Below, piece by piece: positions 25,807 to 33,716 of a stretch of DNA of 64,000 nucleotides. Each line of letters opens with the position of its first letter. Positions within the stretch are counted from its first letter, which is position 1. This stretch comes from Atopobiaceae bacterium (GTDB taxonomy: Bacteria > Actinomycetota > Coriobacteriia > Coriobacteriales > Atopobiaceae): assembly GCA_017510785.1 (NCBI GenBank), contig JAFWMH010000056.1, positions 1 through 64,000 on the forward strand. The letters are read 5' to 3'. Made by a program: the position numbers and the translations under genes. The notes beneath the pieces are model-generated. The model had not been told where the DNA came from, did not search any database, and saw only the letters and a list, made by a program, of their open reading frames with translations.

Positions 25807-28017
25807 ATGAGGATGCAACACATGCTGCGTCGCATGTTGGCGCTGCCGCTTGCGGTTGCGATTGCGTGCGCGAGCGTGCCGACGGTAAGTATGGGGCAGG
25901 GGTTGGAGGACGAACACAGTGCTTCGTCGTCTTCGTGCGAGACTGGCGAGATCGAGGAGTCGTATGTCGCTTCCGATGCTGCAAATGATGGTGCTTCAGA
26001 GTTGAGCGAAGCCGTGCGGCAGCGGGCGGAGCATGTAAGAGCAAGTGCCGCAGAGAAAAGCTTGCGGGGGCGCATTTGCGAGCTTTACTACGAGCTAGCA
26101 CGTGTGGACGTTGTCGACGAGGACATTGCCTACGGGGACGCAGCGGATGGGGCGCTCGGCGTGCTTACAGGAGCCAGGGCCAGCGAGCGGGCATTGTGCG
26201 AGGCGTTTGCTCTGGTTGCGCGGGAGCTCGGCGCTGAATGCGAGTGCGCGACCACAGACGACGGCCATATGTGGAACCGGGTACTGGTTGACGATGACTG
26301 GCTCGGAGTGGACGTGGCTACCGCAGCTCGCGATTGCATGGGCAGCGAGCTTGACGAAGTAAGCGACCGTTGGCTCTTCTTCGATGCGGAAACCGATGCA
26401 GTGGGGACGACCTTCGAGACGGGCACGATGGAAGGGATTGAGGGTCGCGAAGTCTCGGATGAGGCCGCGCAGGACGTGTCGGAGGCGGAGGCATGCGAGG
26501 CGGTGGCGTGCGAGGCGGAGGACACCGAACCGGAAGTGCTTGAATTGGAATCGCTTGAGTCGGAGGAACGCGAGACTTCCGATTCGACAGGAGCGGAGGC
26601 TTACGAGCGGGCTGAAGCGAATGAGTCTGTGGTTGGTGGATTCGTAACCAAGAAGGACGATACACGCACGTCCGGCGGCGCGACAGCCAAGTCCGATGGC
26701 CATAAAGACGAGCGGAGTGGCAAAACGTCTGGCGTGGGTGCAATGGCTGCTTCGCAGTGCGACATATCGCAGGCGAGTGTCGCATCAATTGGCACTCAGG
26801 CGTATACGGGCAAGGCGGTGAAGCCCAAGCCTTCCGTTTGGTGGGGAAGTGAGAAGCTCGTCGCGGGAACGCACTACACGCTCTCCTACGCCAACAACGT
26901 AAAGGCGGGCACGGCGACCGTAACCATACATGGTAAGGGCACCTATGTGGGCAGCAAGTGTGTGAGCTTCAAGATTCTCTCTCCGAGCGTCTCCTATTAT
27001 GTGCATCGCCAAACGTATGGCTGGGAATACGCATGGAGCCATAGCGATGGTCAAACGTCGGGTACGACTGGTCAGTCCAAGCGTCTCGAGGCGATTCGCG
27101 TAAGGATGACGTTGAAACCGGTTGCCGGTTCTATACTGTACAAATCGCATATTCAAACGACGGGATGGGAAGAATCGTGGCACAAAGATGGTGCGCAGAG
27201 CGGGACGGTCGGTCGCTCAAAGCGACTTGAAGCGATTTGCATAAAGCTTAGCGGAAACATGGCCAAAAAGTACGACGTGTACTATAGAGTGCATGTGCAA
27301 AAGTTTGGCTGGATGGCATGGGCGAAGAACGGTGCCAAATCCGGTTCGGCCGGCTATTCGCGCAGGCTCGAGGCTATACAAATTAAAATCGTCCCGAAGG
27401 GCGTTGCTGGTCCGCGCTCATCGACGAAGAACCCTGCGTTCGCGGAACGCGGAGTCTCTTCCACCGGCAAAGTGGGGTGGCAGAATCCAGCTGAGTATCC
27501 ACAGGTGAGCCCCAAAACGGTGGTGCTTCCCTCGTATTGCGTTGGGGAGCACACGTATGTAACGCCTTCCCGAATAGCTCGGGACGCTACGCGCAACCAA
27601 TGCGTGGATGCTTTCCTGGCTCGGGCGCGCGAATACTTGGGTACGCCCTATCGGGAGCCTTGGGCGCGCGAGCCGGGTGTTGGTATTGATTGCTCTGGCC
27701 TTGTGCTTCAATGCCTCTACGCGACGGGCATGGACTTGGAGCATGCTCGCGGAGCCGAAAAGGTGGGGGGATACAACCCCTATAATCACTTTTGGGTACC
27801 AGAGCAAACCTTTAACTCCATGCGTTGGTTCGAGAACAACACGTTTATGCCGGTTCCGGTTACGGAGATTCGTCGCGGGGACCTTGTGTTCACGAATGGT
27901 CACGTGGCCATATACTTGGGTAAAGAGAAGATAATCGAGGCCATAGGGGGTAAGGGCGTATGGATTACCGCGCTCAATCGAGAAGCCCTCATTGGAGCGC
28001 AGCGGCCGTTTGTGTAG
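25807..28017 (+). CDS. Secreted transglutaminase-like / ChW-repeat / NlpC-P60 protein
   Basis: The 736-residue protein has a signal peptide (about 1-28). A transglutaminase-like domain of about 90-195 follows with an apparent triad (Cys of ALCEAFALVA near 130, His of GHMWN, Asp of WLGVDVA). Next come a Glu/Ala-rich acidic stretch of about 215-275 and an Ig-like segment of about 315-395. Three clostridial hydrophobic-with-W (ChW) repeats of about 397-528 end in RLEAI. The NlpC/P60 peptidase at about 598-736 has Cys in IDCSGLVL and His in GHVAIYLG. ChW repeats are thought to bind the cell surface. I infer a wall-remodelling enzyme with two papain-like catalytic domains. GGAAAGGAG precedes the ATG. 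Confidence 0.9.
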   Translation: MRMQHMLRRMLALPLAVAIACASVPTVSMGQGLEDEHSASSSSCETGEIEESYVASDAANDGASELSEAVRQRAEHVRASAAEKSLRGRICELYYELARVDVVDEDIAYGDAADGALGVLTGARASERALCEAFALVARELGAECECATTDDGHMWNRVLVDDDWLGVDVATAARDCMGSELDEVSDRWLFFDAETDAVGTTFETGTMEGIEGREVSDEAAQDVSEAEACEAVACEAEDTEPEVLELESLESEERETSDSTGAEAYERAEANESVVGGFVTKKDDTRTSGGATAKSDGHKDERSGKTSGVGAMAASQCDISQASVASIGTQAYTGKAVKPKPSVWWGSEKLVAGTHYTLSYANNVKAGTATVTIHGKGTYVGSKCVSFKILSPSVSYYVHRQTYGWEYAWSHSDGQTSGTTGQSKRLEAIRVRMTLKPVAGSILYKSHIQTTGWEESWHKDGAQSGTVGRSKRLEAICIKLSGNMAKKYDVYYRVHVQKFGWMAWAKNGAKSGSAGYSRRLEAIQIKIVPKGVAGPRSSTKNPAFAERGVSSTGKVGWQNPAEYPQVSPKTVVLPSYCVGEHTYVTPSRIARDATRNQCVDAFLARAREYLGTPYREPWAREPGVGIDCSGLVLQCLYATGMDLEHARGAEKVGGYNPYNHFWVPEQTFNSMRWFENNTFMPVPVTEIRRGDLVFTNGHVAIYLGKEKIIEAIGGKGVWITALNREALIGAQRPFV

Positions 28018-28086
28018 GTCGCGCTTTCGGCTAGTCCGCTATTCCGCGAGCCCTCCCCGACGTGCCCAGCCGTTGAAGAAAACCAA

Positions 28087-28151
28087 AAACCTCGCCCGTG
28101 GCCCGGGAGGACTGCAAGAGCTTGTCGTCCTCTGGGCTGCGGGCGGGGTTT
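28087..28151. terminator. Bidirectional terminator between the NlpC/P60 gene and ftsH
   Basis: AAACCTCGCCCG (28087-28098) pairs with CGGGCGGGGTTT (28140-28151) with one G-T pair, and an inner stem (GGCCCGGGAGGAC with GTCCTCTGGGCT) extends it. TTTT follows on the plus strand and TTTTTGG on the minus strand, so it serves both convergent genes. Confidence 0.85.
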
Positions 28152-28191
28152 TGATGCTTCAGGGCAGGGGAAGCCGCGAGGCGGTTTAGCG

Positions 28192-30099
28192 CTATGCCTG
28201 CGGCGGCAGGATGGGGGCGAAGCCGTCGTCGCGGGTAAACATGCGCATGAACTCCTCGCCGGTTATAGTTTCCTTGCGCTGAAGGTAGCGGCTTATCTCA
28301 TGCAGCTTGAAGCGATGCGCGCGGAGCGTGTCGAGGGCCGTCTTGTGGCCCTCCTCCACGAGTCGCTGAACCTCGGCATCGATGTCTTGGGCGGTGCCTT
28401 CGGAACAGGTGAGCTCTGCGCCGCCGCCGAGGTAGCGGTTACGCTGATGGCCGAGGGCTACCATGCCAAAGCGTTCCGTCATGCCGAACTGCGTAACCAT
28501 GGCGCGGGCGATTTGCGTGGCCTTCTCGATGTCGTTGGAAGCGCCGTTGGTCGCCTCGCCAAATATGAGCTCTTCGGCGGCGCGGCCTCCACAAAGCACG
28601 GCAATTTTGTTGCGCATCTCGGTGGCGGTGGTGAGGAAGTGCTCGTCCTCGTCCACCTGCATGGTAAAGCCAAGCGCGCCTGATGTACGCGGAACGATGG
28701 TGATTTTGCTGACGGGTGCCGAACCCTTTTGCGAAGCAGCCACGATGGCATGCCCCGTCTCGTGGTACGCGACGACCTGCTTCTCGTGCTCCGAGAGTAC
28801 GGTGGACTTCTTCTTCTCGCCGGCAATTACGACGTCGACGGATTCGAGCAAGTCTTCCTGCGTGACGAGTCGGTGTCCCATGCGCACGGCACGTAGCGCC
28901 GCCTCGTTAATCATGTTGGCAAGATCGGCGCCCGAAGCGCCAGGCGTTGCACGCGCAACGATGCTGAGGTCGATGCCGCGCTCCATCTTTACGTCGTTGG
29001 CATGTATCTTAAGAATCGCCTCGCGACCGGCCAGGTCGGGCAGCTCTACGGGAATGCGACGGTCGAAGCGGCCGGGACGGGTGAGGGCGATGTCGAGCGA
29101 GTCGGGCATGTTGGTGGCGCCGAGTACGACGATGCCCTTGTTGTTGTCGAATCCGTCCATCTCCGTAAGAAGTTGGTTGAGGGTTTGCTCACGCTCGTCG
29201 TTGGTGGTAAGGGCGCCGTCGCGACGCTTTCCCACCGTGTCGATCTCGTCAATGAACACGATGCAGGGGGCCTTGTCGTTCGCCTGCTTAAAGAGGTCAC
29301 GAACCTTTGCGGCTCCGCGTCCCACGAACATCTCGACGAATTCTGAGCCCGAAATTTGGAAGAACGGCACGTTGGCCTCGCCGGCAACTGCCTTGGCCAA
29401 AAGCGTCTTGCCCGTCCCCGGAGGGCCGACGAGCAGGGCACCGCGCGGGCAACGAGCACCGATATCGGTGTACTTTTGGGGGTTCTCTAGGAAGCTGGCA
29501 ATCTCTTGCAACGATTCCTTCGCCTCGTCTTGGCCTGCAACGTCGGCAAACGTGACGCCGGTTTCCTTCTCGCCTACGATTTTGGCGCCGGAGCGTCCAA
29601 GACCTCCCATGCCGAAGCCGCCGAAGCCACCGCCAAAGCTCATGGAAGGATCGTCTCCGTCCTCTGCCGCTTGCTTCATGCGACGGTTGAGACGCCAGCC
29701 GAAGTACACCATTATGCCAATCGGCAAGCCATAGCTCAAAAGCATGTAAATCCACAGGTCGTTGCTCGTATCGGGGATTTCCGCCTTAAAGTTAACCTCG
29801 TGCTGCTGCATGAGGGGAACGAGGTTATCGTCGTTGGGGAACACCGTCGTTTCGTACTTTTGGGTGCCCTCCTCACCAGTTTTGCCGTCGGTAAAGCGAA
29901 TCTTTCCCGTGCCGGTGTTGAGGTCAACCTCTTTTACTTGGTTTTTGTTTATCATGGCGAGGAACTCGCTGTAGGAGACCTCTTTTATCTGTTGATGCTG
30001 ATACATATTGAATGTTTGGTTTACGGCAAGCATTACCGCCAAGGCAATGATGACGTATAAAAACATCGAACGTCGGCGCTTTTGGTTATTCATCTCCAT
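28192..30099 (-). CDS. ftsH: ATP-dependent zinc metalloprotease FtsH
   Basis: The 635-residue protein has two membrane segments (about 12-32 and 115-137) around a small external domain. An AAA domain follows with Walker A GPPGTGKT and Walker B IVFIDEID, then the M41 protease with HETGH. It degrades misfolded membrane proteins and short-lived regulators at the inner membrane. The ATG at 30099 has AAGGAG six bases upstream, whereas the longer frame to 30240 has no such site. The Gly/Phe-rich linker before the AAA domain (FGGGFGGFGMGGLG) is typical. Confidence 0.97.
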   Translation of the reverse strand: MEMNNQKRRRSMFLYVIIALAVMLAVNQTFNMYQHQQIKEVSYSEFLAMINKNQVKEVDLNTGTGKIRFTDGKTGEEGTQKYETTVFPNDDNLVPLMQQHEVNFKAEIPDTSNDLWIYMLLSYGLPIGIMVYFGWRLNRRMKQAAEDGDDPSMSFGGGFGGFGMGGLGRSGAKIVGEKETGVTFADVAGQDEAKESLQEIASFLENPQKYTDIGARCPRGALLVGPPGTGKTLLAKAVAGEANVPFFQISGSEFVEMFVGRGAAKVRDLFKQANDKAPCIVFIDEIDTVGKRRDGALTTNDEREQTLNQLLTEMDGFDNNKGIVVLGATNMPDSLDIALTRPGRFDRRIPVELPDLAGREAILKIHANDVKMERGIDLSIVARATPGASGADLANMINEAALRAVRMGHRLVTQEDLLESVDVVIAGEKKKSTVLSEHEKQVVAYHETGHAIVAASQKGSAPVSKITIVPRTSGALGFTMQVDEDEHFLTTATEMRNKIAVLCGGRAAEELIFGEATNGASNDIEKATQIARAMVTQFGMTERFGMVALGHQRNRYLGGGAELTCSEGTAQDIDAEVQRLVEEGHKTALDTLRAHRFKLHEISRYLQRKETITGEEFMRMFTRDDGFAPILPPQA

Positions 30100-30246
30100 C
30101 TGGTTCTCCTTGGATAAACACACATACGAACATATCATACCCACCTTTGGTGGGCGGGAACCGTACGACATGCATAATTCTGAGAGGTCTATGGTGGCCG
30201 CGTGCCGGGCAGTTAACAAAGAATGGCTTCGTATCGCCAAATTGTT

Positions 30247-30274
30247 TTGATTGAATCTGTCAAAAGCTTATTAT
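30247..30274 (+). promoter_or_regulatory. Promoter of the Nif11-type leader gene
   Basis: TTGATT at 30247-30252 and TATTAT at 30269-30274 are 16 bases apart. Transcription would start about 50 bases before the leader-peptide ATG at 30333. The signal looks intact although the genes behind it are broken. Confidence 0.5.
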
Positions 30275-30332
30275 AGGATAGAATATAGCGAAGTTGGCTT
30301 AACAACATGTACGAGGAGAGGGGCAGGCAACT

Positions 30333-30520
30333 ATGGCTGATGGTATGTCGATACAGGAATTCCAAGCGGCGTGAGAGAATGATCCGGCGTTCTTGGAGCA
30401 GTTTGATGCTGCGTGCGCGCGAATTGCGCAGGAGGGCAAAGCGCAGAGCGATGGCGAAGTGATTAGCGCGGCTGCGATTGAGTTGGGTGTTGACTTGTCG
30501 ACAATCGAAGCGGACCGCAG
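30333..30520 (+). pseudogene. Nif11-like RiPP leader peptide gene, interrupted by TGA
   Basis: After GAGGAGAGG the ATG at 30333 opens MADGMSIQEFQAA, then a TGA at 30372-30374. The same frame continues ENDPAFLEQFDAACARIAQE and GKAQSDGEVISAAAIELG up to GVDLSTIEADR. This matches the Nif11-type leader layout: short N-terminus, a 'DPAF..F' helix, and an Ala-rich helix ending in 'ELGvDLS..E'. The TGA is one base from the Trp codon TGG expected at this place in the family. No core peptide follows, because the frame runs into radical SAM coding sequence in another phase. I infer a decayed precursor gene joined to its maturase by a deletion. Confidence 0.6.
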
Positions 30521-31575
30521 TCTTGCCTCCCTTGGAGGACTGTATCTATATCGTGGACGAGCTCGCGCGTGCGGGCATCACGCATGTGGACCTTACCGGA
30601 GGAGAGCCGCTCCTGCGCAACGATTTGGAGAAGATCGTTAGGCGGCTGAGCAAATGGGGCATCGACATCGGCGTAATCTTTACCAATGCCTCGCTCCTCG
30701 ATGCGTCGGTGCTCAACATGCTGGAGCGCTACAATCAGCATCCTACCTTCCAAATTAGCTTTGACGGCGTAGGGCACCACGACTGGTTGCGTGGTGTTCC
30801 CGGCGCCGAGCAGCAGGCCAACGACGCCTTCAGGCTGCTACGCGAGCGTGGGTTCGAGCGCGCGGCAACAATGTGCATTCACAAAGAGAACAAGGATGTG
30901 CTGCGCGAAACCGTAAACCACCTTGCAGGCCTTGGCGTGGGTACGTTGCGCGTGAATGCTCCCACGTCGATGGGTATTTGGACGGAGTATGAAGAACGCT
31001 ATGCGCTTAGCATGGATGAGCTCTGGGATATATACCGCGACTACATTCCGCGTTTCTTCGAGGACGGCATGCCCATCAATTTGGAAATCGAGGGGTTCTT
31101 CGTTTGCGAGAAGGGCTCCACGAAGTACAAGGTGCAGTATGTCCACGATGCTCGTCCTGATTCAAACTGGAACAAGCTTGGCTGCTGCGAGAGCGTGCGC
31201 TATACACAGCACATCGACCCCGACGGGCGACTTGCTCCCTGCCAGGGCTTTTGCGAAACGGTACTGCGCGACGAGTTTCCCAGTGTGCTGGAGGGCGGCT
31301 TGGGATCGCTTACGCTTTGCGGGCGCTGTTACGAAATCGTTGAGACGAAAATCTCGGACTTCCTCAACAAAAACCCCGATTGCGCCACCTGCGAGCACCT
31401 TCCAAAATGCTGTGGTGGCTGCATGCTCGCAGGAATCGACGACGCGGGAAACTTCCTCGTGCCCGACGAGCGAATTTGCTACTTCTTCAAAAACATTGGC
31501 GAACAGGCTGTGCGCGATGTGGCCGATGCCGCAATTGCAAAGCATGTTCCTAACGCGTCTAGCGCGCCATGTTAG
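30521..31575 (+). pseudogene. Truncated radical SAM/SPASM peptide maturase
   Basis: From LPPLEDCIYIVDELARAGI the frame is clearly a radical SAM TIM-barrel (HVDLTGGEPLLRNDLEKIV, the GGE motif; FQISFDG). It ends with a SPASM domain rich in cysteine (CCES, APCQGFCE, LCGRCYE, CATCEHLPKCCGGC). The N-terminal strand with the CxxxCxxC cluster motif is missing. The sequence before LPPL is the Nif11 leader in a different frame. Without the three cluster cysteines the enzyme cannot bind S-adenosylmethionine in the usual way. It was probably the maturase of the adjacent leader peptide. Its 3' end overlaps the convergent phosphodiesterase gene by 17 bases. Confidence 0.7.
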
Positions 31576-33430
31576 CTATGATGTTGAGGAGTATGTTGAG
31601 GATGCGCGGCAAGCCTCCGCGGTAGTCGGCGTGGTCGAGCGCGGCGCTCACGAGTAGGGGATTATCGGTTCCTATTACGTCCACGTCGCAGCTTACGAGG
31701 TATTGCACCGTGTCCTCCAAGTCGACGGTCCAGCAAAACACGAGGATGCCCTTGTCGTGAAGCCGCTTTACGAGTTCGGGGGTGACGTTGGTCTCCTCAA
31801 TGGTAACGTTGTTGGTGTAGGGGATGTCTTCGACGTTTCCTTGCGCGACGAACATGCAGTATCCCTTGGTTATGGTGGGGTCCAGCTCGGCTATGCGTAT
31901 GAGGTTGCGCGCCTCTTGTCCAATTACCATAACGTTTTCGTGCATGCCGGTTTTGTTGATGACCTCCAGAACGTGCTCCTCGAAGTCCTTGTCGTCTTTG
32001 CTGCCCTTGAGTTCGACCTGCACGTTGACGCCGTGCTCCTTGGCACTTGTAAGCACCTCCTCGAGCGTTGGAATAACGACGTGTTCGTACACGCCAGGCA
32101 TCCAGTCGCCCATCTCGTACTGGGTGAGTTCGGCGTAGGTGTGATCCTTGATTTCGAGGTCGTGACCCGTCACGCGGTCGATGCTGGGGTCGTGGCTACA
32201 TACGATGACGCCGTCGGAGGTTTGGTACACGTCGAGCTCAATCCACGAGAGGTTTTCGCTGAAGGCGAGCTCGAACGCGGGCATGGTGTTCTCGGGCGCA
32301 TTGACGTTGTCGCCGCGATGTGCGCACACGAGCGGGCGCTCGACCGGCTCGGCAAGGAACGAGTATTTCGTCGCGAGAAAAACGCCGGTTCCAACGAGCA
32401 CGACCGCGGCGGCAGCTATGGCCGTCCGTCGAGCGAACGGTGCGATCTTTTCGCGCCTGAAGGTCGCGTGCGAGAGCGTGCCGACGGTTTCGGTTTCGTC
32501 GATGTACAGGTAGAAGCACACGGCGAGGCCGGCATTGTTGACGGTTGGTATGAGCAGGCTCTGGAGGACCTGCCGCAGGGCGTAGGTGTAGGTCCCCACT
32601 GCGGCGGAGCGGGTGACGACGCCGCCTTCGTTATGGAAGAGCGCGAGGAACTCCGAAATGTTAATCGTGATGGCGGAGGCCACCGTGTTGATGAGGAAGT
32701 TCGTGAGGAACATGAGCGTGCCCAAAAACAGCACCGTCTTGAGGTAGCGGCCCTTGCCGAGCCTTCTGCTTTCGGCGCAGCTCGGAATGAAGTCCACGTC
32801 CTTAAGAACAAAAATGTTTATTGAGAAGACGTACACGAGAGCGATGCACAGCAAGATTGTGTACAGGATGCTATAAGCCACGGTGTACACGGCGGTGTAG
32901 TCAATCGTTTGGTTGACAAACCCTGGCACGATGAGCTTGTGCGTCGTCCCCGCCAAAGGCATTACTTTGGTGAGCGGCATCAAAACGAGCAAGAACACGA
33001 TGATGAGCCAATTCTTGGGATGCGCCGCCTTGCGACAAGTTCGGAGTGCCGCCATAAACATGCTGTCGAGGTTGGTCTCGAGTCCGATTTGCCCCATGGA
33101 GAACGCGTGCAGCAATCCCGAGATTTGGAAGAGGGCGATTTGGGTTGCGATGAGCTGCTCGAAGAGAAGCACGAGGATGGAAAGCGGATGCAACACCACG
33201 TCACGCAGGTTGGCCGGCGAGATGTAGGTGTTGCCGGTGATTGCCATGATGAGCTTCGTGGTTGCCGATGTGAGCATTGACGTCGCTATGAGCGAAAAGA
33301 CGGAACACACCAACACATACAGGGTGACGACTTTAAAGTTATGCCGGAACAGGTGGAGGGTGTTTTTGAGGAAGTACACCAATTCCGAAAAGAGCGCCGA
33401 TGCGCGTTCGTGCCTAGCCTGTGCGTTCAC
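31559..33430 (-). CDS. Membrane glycerophosphodiester phosphodiesterase
   Basis: 623 residues. The first roughly 370 form a multi-pass membrane domain of the GPDPase_memb type. The cytoplasmic-size C-terminal half is a GDPD TIM barrel with LVCAHRGDNVNAPENTMPAF, WIELDVYQTSDGVIVCSHD and VQVELKG, which hold the metal-binding Glu/Asp and catalytic His residues. It hydrolyses glycerophosphodiesters or lipid headgroups at the membrane. I chose the GTG at 33430 because AGGAGGA lies six bases upstream. The ATG at 33472 has no ribosome binding site. Confidence 0.9.
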   Translation of the reverse strand: MNAQARHERASALFSELVYFLKNTLHLFRHNFKVVTLYVLVCSVFSLIATSMLTSATTKLIMAITGNTYISPANLRDVVLHPLSILVLLFEQLIATQIALFQISGLLHAFSMGQIGLETNLDSMFMAALRTCRKAAHPKNWLIIVFLLVLMPLTKVMPLAGTTHKLIVPGFVNQTIDYTAVYTVAYSILYTILLCIALVYVFSINIFVLKDVDFIPSCAESRRLGKGRYLKTVLFLGTLMFLTNFLINTVASAITINISEFLALFHNEGGVVTRSAAVGTYTYALRQVLQSLLIPTVNNAGLAVCFYLYIDETETVGTLSHATFRREKIAPFARRTAIAAAAVVLVGTGVFLATKYSFLAEPVERPLVCAHRGDNVNAPENTMPAFELAFSENLSWIELDVYQTSDGVIVCSHDPSIDRVTGHDLEIKDHTYAELTQYEMGDWMPGVYEHVVIPTLEEVLTSAKEHGVNVQVELKGSKDDKDFEEHVLEVINKTGMHENVMVIGQEARNLIRIAELDPTITKGYCMFVAQGNVEDIPYTNNVTIEETNVTPELVKRLHDKGILVFCWTVDLEDTVQYLVSCDVDVIGTDNPLLVSAALDHADYRGGLPRILNILLNIIANMAR

Positions 33431-33650
33431 GACCGTTCCTCCTGGCGAGAGTTCGAGCTTGGTTTTGTCCATCGTAGCATTGAATCTCGCACGTATGTCC
33501 CATATGTACCGAAAGAATAGTCAAGTGCCAATCCGTTGCCCGGAGGGAGCTGTGCCCAAACAGTTCCTTGGACGGGCTCGGCTCGGATGTCCCGACTCGG
33601 GGCCAATTTCCATAGATGGTAGTTTTAGGGCTGCAAACGGTATGTAACTT

Positions 33651-33659
33651 TGCTAAAAT
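33651..33659 (+). promoter_or_regulatory. Extended -10 promoter of ileS
   Basis: TGCTAAAAT (TGn plus TAAAAT at 33654-33659) lies 57 bases upstream of the ileS start. The leader is too short for a T-box. A small hairpin (GCGGG...CCCGC) precedes the AGGAAGG ribosome binding site. Confidence 0.5.
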
Positions 33660-33716
33660 GCTGCGCGTCCCCATCGCGCACGCGGGTGGCGATGCCCGCA
33701 GGAAGGATTCGCTCGG

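Noticed and set aside
30372-30374. TGA read as selenocysteine in the Nif11-like leader
   Set aside because: The family usually has Trp or a similar residue here, no selenocysteine genes are seen, and the neighbouring maturase is truncated. A nonsense mutation fits better.
33660-33716. T-box riboswitch upstream of ileS
   Set aside because: A CGGGTGGC stretch resembles a T-box end, but only about 55 bases separate the promoter from the start codon, with no specifier stem and no terminator/antiterminator pair.
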